NCBI RefSeq assembly: GCF_932276165.1 | Contig: NC_063993.1 | Location: 320,001-384,000, forward strand | Reading direction: 5' to 3' | DNA: 64,000 nucleotides | Source of the DNA: Plutella xylostella | Taxonomy: Eukaryota > Arthropoda > Insecta > Lepidoptera > Plutellidae | Notes under the pieces: generated by a model | Told to the model about the DNA's origin: nothing | The model's database searches: none | Seen by the model: only the letters and a program-made list of their open reading frames with translations | Position numbers and translations under genes: made by a program | Part shown: piece after piece, positions 35,601 to 42,695 of the stretch | How the letters are laid out: each line of letters starts with the position of its first letter | How positions within the stretch are numbered: the stretch's first letter is position 1

Positions 35601-38248
35601 TCTGTTTTAAGTAAAAAGTGTAAAAAGACAAGCACAAAATAAAAATATTAAAATAGGTAGGTAAGTACTTTTACTTTTGTTGATAACCATACACACCACA
35701 ATGGAAGCTATTTTCTAAATGACCACGATATAATGTATTATAAACTACTGTTTGCCCTTCGCTGCCTTAATTTCTCAAGGCATTTAGAGTTCATGGAACT
35801 GTACAATTATGTTACTTCAGCAGGAATAGCTACGTTAGAAATATTAAATTTATCTAATTATATTATATGCACCGGAAAATGATAAACTACATAGATGTCC
35901 GTAATTATTATTTTAAGTACAATGATACAATACAATACAATACAATAATCTTTATTTGCACACCATAAAAAACTTAAATCTAACTTAAATAACAGAGATG
36001 CACAAATGGCGGTCTTATCGCTAAAAGCGATCTCTTCCAGACAACCGTTGTAAGAAAAGAACTAAACATAGAAAAGGGCATTTACAAGGTGTATTTACAA
36101 ATAATATTTTAAAAAGAAAAATACATATCCAAATAACATTGATACTTACTAACTATTATTAATTAAATACTCATATAAATACATACAATAAATACATAAA
36201 TAAATAAATATATAATATATATATATTATATACATATATAGTATGGATAAATATACAATATACCTATATCAGCTCAAAGTACGCTTAATACAACAAAAAA
36301 TATATTAGATAAATAGAATTTAACATAGATTAATAAAATAATATATTTATTCTTGAAGATAATGGTTTTTTACCATGCGTTTGAAAGATGCAGGTGATGG
36401 GGCTTGCCTTATGTTCAAGGGGAGAGCGTTCCAAAGATGGATGGCTTGGACAGTAAAAGAGTTTGAGTAAAAACTGGTTGTATGGGACGGAATATTTATT
36501 CGCAGGTTTTCATTGGAACGCAGATTTCTATTGTGAGTCGTGAAACGAAACTCAAAACGTTCCTTAAGATATGCAGGTGAAGATGGGTTAAACAGTATCG
36601 AATAAAGCAGAGAGAGAATATGGGTATTCCGGCGAAGGCGAATAGGGAGCCACTTGAGTTTGCGACGAAATTCAGAAACATGGTCATATTTGCGCAAACC
36701 ATATATGAACCGAATGCAGAAGTTTTGTAGTCTCTCAAGTTTATTGAGTTGCTCCTCGGTTAAATCAATATAGCAACTGTCGGCATAATCAAGAATAGGG
36801 AGAAGGAGAGATTGTGCGAGCGCAATTTTGGTGGCTGTTGGGAGAAAGTTCCGCAGTCTGCGAAGACACGCTGCCGAAGCAAACACCTTCCGACTAACCT
36901 CTCCAACCTACAATGATTTAAATTACTTTAAAATTGTTACTATAAAACGTAACTTTTGCCTAGCTAGTCTAACTTATACCTATCGCTCTAGATACAATTA
37001 AGGGCTTAGTAGTAAACTGTTATTTTATCGGCCTATCAATTCATCAACAACTTTCCAGACTTCACAAGTACCTAACTTTATTTAATTGAGTGTGATCGCT
37101 GAGCATTATGTATGATAATTGAGGGCAAAATTATTAGTTACGGGACTGAAATTCTGTATAATTATTGTGAACTACTGCGGACATTTTTGTGTACCTATTC
37201 GCTTTATAATTATGTAGATAGGTATAGACACGTATACACATTTTTACCTTTTCAAAGTATAAATTCAGAAAGCGTACCTGCAGAGTAGTTTCTGCTTGCA
37301 ACATTTACATATTTTATCCCAAGGAGTGGAGTTTCAATGCAGATTTTTTAGTTGAAGCTCTGGTACGTCTACTGTACTACCACTAAATTTGAGACATTAA
37401 ACAACTTGGCAAAATGTTATCTTCATTTCTCCAGCTACGACTGTGAAATGTCAACTGAAATGAGGAAGATTTAATGGAATTTTAGGACAAACAACAACAG
37501 TTACAGCGCGATGGGAACGGGGAAAATACAATAAATATGAAATTTGTAAGTGGAGTTTTTTTAGTAGTAGGATCGCGTACCGTCTTATGGCCAAGACACA
37601 GTTTCTCATATGTGTAAATTTACTTAAGCATAAAACCTACATGTTTCCTGAATTCCATACTGTAGTTTTTCATTATTATTATTATCACGGATGAGAAATT
37701 CGGACATCTCACCAAGTTGAGCAACTTTTATTTTTACCAAGTTTTATTTTTATTTCCCAAAACAGGCTCCACCTATTTCAATCGGCTGTATGTAAAATTA
37801 CTGTCCCCAGAAGGCCTAGCACGAAGCGAAGACGCATACGCCAAGACATGTAAAAAAATAGCGTTACGATCACATCGCGCGGCTTCGAGACTGAGTGACT
37901 TCGAACTTTTGTCACGTCTTGAACGCGTTGCTCCCTGCTAAGCCTTCGGATATATAGTATCACCTGTAAAAACACAAGTAGCTATAGACTCACCAAGTTG
38001 AGCAAATACACGTTGGTGACGGTGCGCATGCGGCGGTTGCTGGCCAGCGTGGCGATGACCAGGCAGTTCCCGGACACCGACAGCAGGAAGATCAGGATGT
38101 ACGGCGGCAAGATGAACCGCCACTCGTACGCCGTGCTCATGGCATTCTTGGACACTGAGGAGTTGGACACCGTGAGGGTGCCCGCGCTGGAGACTGAGTC
38201 GGGGAGGAGGGTGAAGTTGGCAGTCAAGGAGCTGCTCGTTGAATCCAT
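14496..38248 (-). CDS. CCKLR: Sulfakinin/cholecystokinin-like receptor (class A GPCR), nine coding exons
   Basis: Joined exons 38248-37994, 34945-34831, 28756-28556, 26124-25942, 20997-20864, 19128-18994, 17890-17819, 16929-16757 and 14634-14496 give 1407 nt: 468 residues plus TGA, in one unbroken frame. It should be a plasma-membrane receptor for a sulfakinin-type peptide, acting through G proteins in feeding and gut control. Hallmarks: N-glycosylation sites at N11 and N29; GN at 60-61 (TM1); D89 (TM2); a C116-C194 disulfide pair; ERY at 140-142; a long third loop (about 252-340); FFVCWAP at 353-359 (TM6); NPITY at 397-401 within a YCSSCCNPITYCFMN stretch typical of insect CCK-like receptors; C419 as a palmitoylation candidate; and a Pro/Ala-rich tail. 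An acceptor at 38263-38264 lies 14 nt upstream of a good CACCATGG start, so non-coding 5' exons exist further up. A closely related peptide receptor is the alternative. Confidence 0.85.
14708..14925. mobile_element. Decayed MITE, GGGCAATGAAA-terminus family
   Basis: An imperfect copy, in receptor intron 8, of the element at 42237-42472 in inverted orientation. Shared internal blocks include GGAAAAGGCTAGCTTAA and CAGCGCATCAGAATA. Confidence 0.55.
14926..16756. other. Remainder of receptor intron 8
   Basis: Contains an unassigned, less AT-rich block at about 15660-16050 with overlapping short ORFs on both strands in shifted frames, probably a decayed dispersed repeat, and a (GAT)n microsatellite near 16158-16180. 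No exon of the receptor frame was seen. Confidence 0.4.
16757..16929 (-). CDS. CCKLR: Receptor coding exon 8: third extracellular loop, TM7, helix 8
   Basis: Acceptor TTTCTTTACAG, donor GTAAGT, phase 2 at the end. It encodes YPDELYQHIG, TM7 with NPITY, and helix 8 FRQGFITLFRSCKIF with a palmitoylation-type cysteine. Confidence 0.92.
16930..18993. other. Receptor introns 7 and 6 (outside exon 7)
   Basis: AT-rich sequence on both sides of the TM6 exon at 17819-17890. No other gene, repeat or RNA was recognised. Confidence 0.5.
17819..17890 (-). CDS. CCKLR: Receptor coding exon 7: TM6 (72 nt)
   Basis: A 24-codon micro-exon, acceptor CTTGTTGCAG, donor GTATGT, phase 0. It encodes VIRMLFVIIVEFFVCWAPLH and a few more residues, with the FxxCWxP switch motif. 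It is too short to stand out as an ORF. Confidence 0.9.
18994..19128 (-). CDS. CCKLR: Receptor coding exon 6: end of third intracellular loop
   Basis: 45 codons, phase 0 at both ends, acceptor CTCACAG, donor GTAAGA. An acidic start is followed by RHAVRSTHIDKSIEAKRK leading into TM6. Confidence 0.88.
19255..19474. mobile_element. Partial MITE, GGGCAATGAAA-terminus family
   Basis: Shares GCCGTCTGCAATATTGAAGT and AACAGCGCATCAGAAT with the 14.7-kb copy and ends TTTTCATTGCCCGTGAGTGT, the family's terminal sequence. It lies in receptor intron 5. Confidence 0.6.
19490..20765. other. Rest of receptor intron 5
   Basis: Contains a decayed relative (about 19490-19720) of the MITE at 33315-33550, with shared blocks such as GTTCTTGTTCTAACTCT and GAATACGAGTTTTCGTTT. 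Otherwise nothing recognised. Confidence 0.4.
20766..20893. repeat. 64-bp tandem duplication over a splice donor
   Basis: Units 20766-20829 and 20830-20893 are about 86% identical. The right unit contains the last 30 bp of receptor exon 5 and its donor (AGG before GTACAT). The left unit carries the same exon end followed by GTATGT, a closer match to the donor consensus. Both give TWNSKILLR before the donor. Confidence 0.85.
20864..20997 (-). CDS. CCKLR: Receptor coding exon 5: third intracellular loop
   Basis: Acceptor CTGTTACAG; the first two bases complete a leucine codon from exon 4, and the exon ends AGG before GTACAT, phase 0. It is the only segment found that bridges the phase of exons 4 and 6; joining 4 directly to 6 would create a stop. 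It encodes a Cys/Pro/Ser-rich loop. Its 3' end and donor lie in a 64-bp tandem duplication. Confidence 0.78.
21072..21134. repeat. Hairpin with perfect 18-bp arms
   Basis: GCAGAGAAACCTGACCCC (21072-21089) is exactly complementary to 21117-21134, with a 27-nt loop. It is in receptor intron 4, about 75 bp upstream of exon 5. Confidence 0.8.
21174..21324. mobile_element. Small foldback MITE
   Basis: Ends TACAGTTAGGTCTAAACAAC and the imperfect complement near 21308-21324. Its start resembles the foldback at 43796-43974 (TACAGTCC...). Confidence 0.4.
21391..22847 (-). mobile_element. CR1-like LINE, 5'-truncated, (TTTGAC)n tail
   Basis: The minus-strand element ends in an AATAAA-containing 3' UTR and three TTTGAC units (GTCAAA at 21391-21408 on the plus strand). 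The 5' break is near 22845. It lies in receptor intron 4, same orientation as the gene. No target duplication could be defined. Confidence 0.75.
21636..22838 (-). CDS. CR1-like LINE reverse transcriptase, C-terminal part
   Basis: 400 codons plus stop, opening right after a TAG at 22841-22839 that marks the truncation, so there is no genuine start. Homology begins at KGKSTTDAG. Motifs in order: GVFCDLSKAFDCVDHQTL, GVPQGSILGPFLFLIYINDL, VLFADDTSLLF with the catalytic FADD, then VFLGMTIDSKLQW and the thumb region ending at the LINE-typical RFYNKLP. The endonuclease and palm start are missing. No internal stop was seen, so the insertion is not very old. Confidence 0.87.
   Translation of the reverse strand, partial: RYVTKGKSTTDAGTALIKHIFDAWEDHHDAIGVFCDLSKAFDCVDHQTLISKLRYYGIGGKALDLIVSYLDKRQQRVDINNTKSQGAHVKIGVPQGSILGPFLFLIYINDLPFMVEKLTNIVLFADDTSLLFKVKRSENNFNEINSILSDIHDWFTVNNLLLNSKKTKCIKFTLPNVRQCDTNIILDGNKLDLVNDTVFLGMTIDSKLQWGPHIEKLAGRLSSAAFAVRKIRQLTDVETARLVYFSYFHSLLSYGILLWGRAADIETIFVLQKRAIRSIYKLGSRDSLRELFKEINILTVPCQFIFSNLMYVRKNISTFDTIGSNHDINTRNKHKLAFPAMRLAKVNKSFLGYCIRFYNKLPTEVAQMPENKFKCYIKEKLCKKAYYKIDDYLEDVNAWL
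22848..23756. other. Receptor intron 4, non-coding
   Basis: Apparently plain AT-rich intron. A short copy of the TTATATTAACAATATACGAA repeat lies near 23515. Confidence 0.4.
23757..24019 (-). mobile_element. tRNA-derived SINE
   Basis: Read on the minus strand from 24019, a tRNA-like head carries an A box (TGGCGTAGTGGT, 24008-23997) and a B box (GGTTCGATTCC, near 23964-23954), followed by a tRNA-unrelated body. The acceptor stem does not pair, so this is not a tRNA gene. It belongs to a type common in Lepidoptera; a second head is at 56243. Confidence 0.82.
24020..25277. other. Receptor intron 4, non-coding
   Basis: AT-rich; no gene or repeat recognised apart from the flanking SINE and MITE. 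Confidence 0.4.
25278..25755. mobile_element. hAT-like MITE with 8-bp target duplication
   Basis: The 478-bp element starts TAGGGCATGCAATACCG and ends with its exact complement. It is flanked by perfect 8-bp repeats GAGCGGTG (25270-25277 and 25756-25763), the duplication length of hAT transposons. Both ends are arrays of AATACCGGTATT-type palindromes. There is no transposase. It sits in intron 4, 187 bp past the exon 4 donor. Confidence 0.88.
25942..26124 (-). CDS. CCKLR: Receptor coding exon 4: second extracellular loop and TM5
   Basis: Acceptor ATCTACAG, donor GTGAGTC, phase 1. It holds C194 and TM5 (LALDAALLLLPLLVMGAAYC), then the start of the third intracellular loop. An hAT-like MITE lies 187 bp downstream in the next intron. 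Confidence 0.9.
26125..27581. other. Receptor intron 3, first part
   Basis: AT-rich; nothing recognised. Confidence 0.4.
27582..27718. mobile_element. Foldback MITE with 20-bp perfect arms
   Basis: AGTTTCACCATACTCTGTTA (27590-27609) is exactly complementary to 27691-27710, and similarity extends a few bases outward. A second, nested inverted pair (TTGTTGAC/GTCAACAA) lies inside. Confidence 0.75.
27719..28555. other. Receptor intron 3, last part
   Basis: AT-rich; nothing recognised. Confidence 0.4.
28556..28756 (-). CDS. CCKLR: Receptor coding exon 3: TM3, ERY motif, TM4
   Basis: Acceptor TTGTTCCAG, donor GTGAGTA, phase 1 at both ends. It encodes SVDVWTLVAISLERYFAICR, the second intracellular loop and TM4. 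It is GC-rich against an AT-rich flank, as usual for exons here. Confidence 0.92.
30172..30535. repeat. Dispersed TTCATTGCCGTGG motif copies
   Basis: Several variant copies (ATT/ATC/TTT GCC or TCC, then GTGG) occur in both orientations near 30180, 30335-30420 and 30450-30535. They are related to the 21-bp tandem array at 32339. Confidence 0.65.
30747..31010 (+). mobile_element. tRNA-derived SINE, second family
   Basis: The head GGTGGTAGCTCAGTCGGGTA..GGGTGCGAATTCC carries A- and B-box-like sequences. The body ACGGTGAAGGAAAACATCGTG and CCACCAACCCGC..CCAGCGTGGTGG is a widely repeated lepidopteran SINE tail. It is decayed and does not fold as a functional tRNA. Confidence 0.72.
31228..31590 (+). 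pseudogene. RTE-like LINE C-terminal remnant, internally deleted
   Basis: Pieces typical of a lepidopteran endonuclease/reverse-transcriptase appear in order: an RQTIRLGRSNFDKKAERRIQ-like start with a shift, LPVMTYGAYTW, RAMERAMLGVSLMDGIRKEV, RQRTKVTNIA, then a jump to KVAGSGWIRKTEDRVLWRSLGEAYVQ-type sequence. The middle is deleted and frames shift, so it is dead. Only the part from 31319 to the stop at 31582 is open. Confidence 0.65.
31605..32065. repeat. Long imperfect inverted repeat (foldback)
   Basis: Left-arm blocks such as TTCATAAAATATTCTATCAT, CTAGCACCACAACC and AAAGATAGGTGCG recur in reverse complement on the right (near 31985-32010, 31940-31950 and 31921-31933). The arms are about 150-200 bp each, with a loop around 31830-31870. 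It looks like a foldback transposon. Confidence 0.55.
32339..32443. repeat. 21-bp minisatellite, five units
   Basis: Units begin TTTCATTGCCGTGG at 32339, 32360, 32381, 32402 and 32423. The period is a multiple of three, so both strands stay open: CFIAVxx heptads on plus, TAMKQxx on minus. There is no sign of a real protein. Confidence 0.85.
32675..34408. other. Receptor intron 2, mixed non-coding and MITE
   Basis: Includes the MITE at 33315-33550 (separate entry), an AGAAAGAAAGAAAGAAAGA microsatellite near 34235-34253, and AT-rich sequence. No gene. Confidence 0.4.
33315..33550. mobile_element. MITE with 23-bp inverted ends
   Basis: The ends 33315-33337 and 33528-33550 (core TCGATTTACATCAAA) are complementary at 20 of 23 positions. 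A decayed relative lies near 19490-19720. Confidence 0.6.
34409..34497. repeat. Hairpin with 16-bp perfect core
   Basis: CGTATACAGAAAGAAA (34411-34426) pairs exactly with 34479-34494; the flanks extend the pairing with a 2-nt bulge. The loop is about 40-50 nt. Confidence 0.7.
34831..34945 (-). CDS. CCKLR: Receptor coding exon 2: TM2 and first extracellular loop
   Basis: Begins AVSDFLLG directly after a CACAG acceptor and ends at GTGAGTG, phase 1. It holds D89 of TM2 and the first-loop cysteine C116. Confidence 0.9.
35930..36907 (-). mobile_element. CR1-like LINE 3' end with (TTGTA)n tail
   Basis: Minus-strand element truncated near 36907. After the ORF stop comes a 3' UTR of about 400 bp containing GCGATAAGACCGCCATTTG, an AATAAA signal and a TTGTA-repeat tail (plus-strand TACAATACAATACAATA near 35927-35946). 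The same 3' UTR block recurs at 56440-56565 and 62610-62690. It lies in receptor intron 1. Confidence 0.78.
36347..36907 (-). CDS. CR1-like LINE ORF2, C-terminal 186 codons
   Basis: The open frame begins after a TAG at 36910-36908 with no start of its own. VGEVSRKVFASAACLRRLRN leads into the CR1-type thumb/C-terminus: LAQSLLLPILDYADSCY, LQNFCIRFIYGLRKYDHVSE, LKWLPIRLRRNTH and the end HLWNALPLNIRQAPSPASFK. The catalytic palm and endonuclease are lost. It is an uninterrupted but non-functional tail. Confidence 0.82.
   Translation of the reverse strand, partial: VGEVSRKVFASAACLRRLRNFLPTATKIALAQSLLLPILDYADSCYIDLTEEQLNKLERLQNFCIRFIYGLRKYDHVSEFRRKLKWLPIRLRRNTHILSLLYSILFNPSSPAYLKERFEFRFTTHNRNLRSNENLRINIPSHTTSFYSNSFTVQAIHLWNALPLNIRQAPSPASFKRMVKNHYLQE
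36908..37993. other. Receptor intron 1, gene-proximal part
   Basis: Holds a less AT-rich block (about 37760-37945) with a 74-codon plus-strand ORF that resembles nothing I know, probably a repeat fragment. Otherwise non-coding. Confidence 0.35.
37994..38248 (-). CDS. CCKLR: Receptor coding exon 1: N-terminus and TM1
   Basis: 85 codons from ATG 38248; the exon itself starts at 38262 after a strong TTTCTCAACAG acceptor. It encodes the glycosylated extracellular tail and TM1 (about residues 46-68) with N61. Donor GTGAGT, phase 0. Confidence 0.88.
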
Positions 38249-38262
38249 GGTGCGGTTTGGAC

Positions 38263-41200
38263 CTGTTGAGAAAGAGAAATGTGGTTTGGTAAACTTGGAC
38301 GGTAAGTATATTTTATTTTTACATCATAATTATGATGATAATGATCATAGGGTGATGGATCTGCCTATGGTTAGTAAGTAACTATCTCTACCGAAGCACA
38401 ATAGGCCTGTCGATAGTTGACTATCAAGCGGCCGTACTCTAGTATGTATAGTCTTCTAAGCTTCGTACATACAATACGAGAGCCGCTCGAGTAGCTGCAT
38501 CTGCTTTGGGCGGGTGTCTGACGCTGACTGCTCGTCAGCGATCAGCGGATTACTGCTCGAGCAGTCTAGACTACCGAGGGGTAAATCAAACATCATCAGT
38601 GGTTCTATCGCGAAGTAAAACATAATACCATTTACGAAGTAATCAGTGACAATTTCAATACATTTTGAATTCGAAAATCATTGTCAAACTAGTTTGCTAT
38701 AGGTACACTCAGCTATGTTCAATCACTGACAACTATAACGGCTATAAAAAAATTGTACAGCAGCTGCGCTTTACTATTTGTTACAGTAGCTAATTGGTTT
38801 TATTGGCTAATTGATCCGTTACAGTAAGTATCTTTTATGAAAGTTTTATTTCACAATCCTCCTGATAATTACGTTGACGTACAAAAAGAAACTTTAATCC
38901 TAAGCAGCACTCAAAATTTGGTTAAATCATTGCGGTAAGTTAATTAGTTTACCTCTCACACCTCACAGGGTACGAGCATCACCACTTCTGTAAAACTTTT
39001 TGCTCAATGTCCTCTGGGAGCTTGAATTGCTACAAACTTAGATCGTTTTACCTGAGCCCGCAGTTTAGCGTCACGTTCGCAACAGCTCTTTGGCTTTCTT
39101 TTATGTTATTGACGTGTGCATTGTGTATTTGTGACAAGTCTAGGTATATGGCCACGGAGCTCCAAAAGAGACGGATCGATACGTACAGATAGTCAGACTT
39201 TTTCAGGCTTACTTTACAACCGGGTAAACTATAGAATTCTTTAATTGGTCTTTCTAGATAAATGAAGAAGAATATTTTGGTGACGTAATGAATTTTCTAA
39301 TTACACCTTAGAAATACACCCGAGTCCGCGTTGTTCTATGCCTTAAAACGTGAATTTCGTAGTATGGGGATTTGACATTTAAAATTTAATAAACAGAAGT
39401 TGTTCAGTATTATGTGCGAAGCCACCCTCTTATGTACTTACGACGTACATTACAAATTTTACTCCACCTGTTTTAATTTACAATAATATGTATTTTTATT
39501 AAGTACTACTTATTTTTGCAGACCGCAGTACGCATAAATTTAAATACAAATGCCCGACAATTACGATAAATTATAATGTACTTATCATTCATTTACACAC
39601 GACGACAGAACGGTGCGGTTATATTAAAATAAATTTAATTTATTAATTTTAGTACTTATTCAAATTGAAATATCATTGAGGACAACGGCTTGTATCTCTA
39701 CTTACATTGAATGATGAAAAGTTTTCGCGGAATTTATGCTGTTTACATCATGGTTTTTTATTAACTTACAACTTTCCATGGTTTACTGATTGTAATTATC
39801 ATAGTTAGTACAGCCTTAGCCCTGATTGCCAATTACGCGATAAGAAAAGAGTCCATTTCATCACGCAATTTTCGTTTCGTATTTCGTATTTGAAATTAAC
39901 GAATCCACTTACGAAAATTGTAATAGAAAAAAGCTATTTTTTATTTTAGTTCAATTAATAATTTACTAGGTACTTACGTTTTTTATCCGACTGCCGAAGG
40001 AGGAGGGTAATGTTTTTATTTGCAGGTGTAATCAAATTCAACACAAAATTGTAACATGCAGTGCTCCTTGCTTTCCATGAAGAAATATTATGGATCAGCT
40101 GCTGCTCTTGACATCTCGTTGACCTACATACTTATAGTAAGGTGAAATTTTATTTTAGAAGATACACTCATGTACCTACTTCTGTGTATAAAAATACGAG
40201 GCTTTTGGGCCACACTTATATTTGGAAATGCCTAGAAATCTTTTAGATGTCAAAATATCGAACTTGCCAACTTCTGACTAAAAATAATAGTTTGTGTAGG
40301 CGGTCAACCCACACTACTCGTCGAGACCTCGGGTTGTCCAGGGACCAAGTTCAAGAAGTAGCTTACACTATTAGATAGTTTAGGCCACTCACTTTACGAA
40401 AGCACCTAAAAAGTCACTTGTAGAGGTCACTTACACATTGTAAGTAACTTTAAAAGTACCTAGGCACTACGTAAGTACGCAGAGTGATAATTTTATTGCA
40501 AAAGTTCTATTACTAAGACAGGACAGACGGACAAAACTGCACCAAACACTTTACCTATAATTTAAGAAACTTCGTTTACTTTTTGACTACGAAAGAATTG
40601 GACTATTCAGGTAAGCGTCCACCACCACCACCACCAATCCGCATGCGTACGGATTTTTATTTATTTTTTATTTTTATTATTGTTAAGGAAACATACAGAG
40701 CAGATGGATGCATTAATCTTAAAATACATAAATAACACTTTTTCCAATAAAGTTTCCATTAAGTAATATCTTAAGACATTTAGGTTTAAAAATCCACAAT
40801 AGGTACACTTTGACAACTTAACACACACAAAACATGGATCGTATCAAACGGATTGTCATAAATGTAGGTATGGAGCAACGGCGTCGGCAATGCCGATGAA
40901 GTGGACGCATTTGTTTGAATTTATATACAAAGAATATATTTTATATACATATCAAGCGATGCGTCTGTTGCGTACCATACCGATAAGTAGTCGCTTGATT
41001 TGAGGCAATAATGATGAATGTGGGAAGACAAATAGTTTCCGGATAGCTACCAGAGTCTCGTGTAGGTCTCAACGAACTTATTCAATTTGCCGCGAACTTT
41101 GTGGGTGTGGAGTGACACGTGGACGCGTTCCCCAGAAACAGGAAGGACTTCATACAAACTTAATGGGAATTCAGTTATACCCACCTATTTCTAAACTATT

Positions 41201-41284
41201 CTTTGAAGTAAAAGGAGGAAAAAGGCATGATAAAAAGGACAATAAGTTTTGTATAGCATGGAAATCAAAGTTATACCTAGTGGA
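38263..41284. other. Upstream region of the receptor gene
   Basis: Intron and upstream sequence beyond the first coding exon. Non-coding 5' exons must lie up-strand but could not be located. A (CCA)n run is at about 40618-40636. Confidence 0.4.
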
Positions 41285-41575
41285 CCCCAACACAAGCAAG
41301 CTTGTGCTGAGAGAGTTGTCGGGTAAGTGGGCAACCCGACTGTCGGATGTTTTCAAGCTGCCCGAAGGCCTCTGACTAGGCTTAACGACTGCTGCCGAAG
41401 CAGCAACCGGGACCCACAGCTTAACGTGCCGTCCAAAGCACGGAAGCGTCCAGAAAAGAACCACTTGAAATCGGTCACCCATCCAATAATGGCTGACCTT
41501 GCCAGTGGTTGCTTACTTAACCTCAGTGATCAGTTTAGATCACTGAAGCTAGCTCGACTACGGTCGCTTCGCTAA
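41285..41575 (-). repeat. Dispersed LINE/SINE 3'-end fragment
   Basis: On the minus strand, GGACGCTTCCGTGCTTTGGA, GGCACGTTAAGC and GGTCCCGGTTGCTGCTTC resemble the 3' region of a repeat common in moths. An 87-codon plus-strand frame (41112-41375) overlaps it and is probably fortuitous. Confidence 0.45.
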
Positions 41576-42236
41576 ACTTTATATTGTTTTAAGTCAAACG
41601 GTCTGAGTCAAGTAAAATTACAATTCTATTCTGGGAGTGTGTAAACTTCCTGTACGTGGCTCTCTCGAGTACTGACTCACTTTGTACATGTCCCCTTGTT
41701 TTCAGCTAAGCTAGCTTAGCTTCTATGTAAACTGGAGCAGCAAACCAATGTACAGGAATACACAATCATACATAATATATTATATTATGCTGGGTTTAAG
41801 GACTTATCTTTGGCCATACCCCTGCCATACCTACCTATTACGATTCAGTCGTCACTATACATACCGATGATAGACAAAACTCAGTTGAACCACGTTTCCC
41901 ACTTGACATGCGGATGCCGTGGCACTCGCGGGCATATGTCCGCGTCCGGCCCTCAATTTCCGATACCTTTGTCTCCGCAATATTGCCTATTAGGATCCGT
42001 TCACACAGACTGACTAGGTGAGGGGAGCAGATTCTTCGAAATTGACACTTGAGGCATTGTAGCAAAAAGGGTATATTTTTGTATTTTGATGAGACTCAAG
42101 ATGAGTGCACATGCAAAAAATATGTTATTGCCTTAACTACTCGCGAAAAAAATAAAAATTTAGGCTAAAACTTCATTTAATCTGTCTTATGGGTGAGGTA
42201 GGTACGTAATTCATGTTTACTTCTACCAATTATAAT

Positions 42237-42472
42237 TACACTCACGGGCAATGAAATGGTTCCACTCAAAAAATGACGACACCAAACGACTCAAATTTTT
42301 GCAAACATTTAGGTACTTGAAAATTTTAACAAAATACTACCTTTTTTAGTTGGTAATATCCTGATGCTCTGTTTAATACAGAGTTGTAGAAGGCGTCATT
42401 AAGCTAGCCTTTTCCGGATAGGAGTAATTTGGTGCTTTTCTCAGTGGAACCTTTTCATTGCCCGTAAGTGTA
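42237..42472. mobile_element. MITE with 30-bp inverted termini and TA ends
   Basis: Termini 42237-42266 and 42443-42472 are complementary at 28 of 30 positions; the core GGGCAATGAAA is the family mark. Ending in TA suggests a Tc1/mariner-type MITE. Relatives: 14708-14925, 19255-19474, a fragment near 42560-42595 and a short one at 54344-54428. Confidence 0.85.
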
Positions 42473-42595
42473 TTTAAGGTAGGTACTTAGAGTCAGTATT
42501 GTGCTAATACCCAAGTACGGCGAAGCAAAAGTATCCTTAATAATATATACCTACTAGCGAGCAATTAAAAAGGTTCCAGTGACATAGCAAAAACC

Positions 42596-42695
42596 GTGGA
42601 AGAAATATTTAAACTGGCCAAGAGTAGAGAGCGCTGCAAAGAGCTGACTGCCAACCTCCAATGATGGAGAGTCACTTTAAGAAGAAGAAGTGACA
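42596..42695 (+). pseudogene. LINE C-terminal remnant with GAAGAAG tail
   Basis: IAKTVEEIFKLAKSRERCKE then LTANLQ and a stop, followed by a GATGGAGAGTCACTTTAAGAAGAAGAAG tail in two parts, matches the form of a LINE ORF end plus microsatellite tail. About 30 codons remain. Confidence 0.4.

Noticed and set aside
41112..41375. 87-codon plus-strand ORF with Lys-rich sequence
   Set aside because: Overlaps a dispersed repeat on the other strand; no domain recognised.
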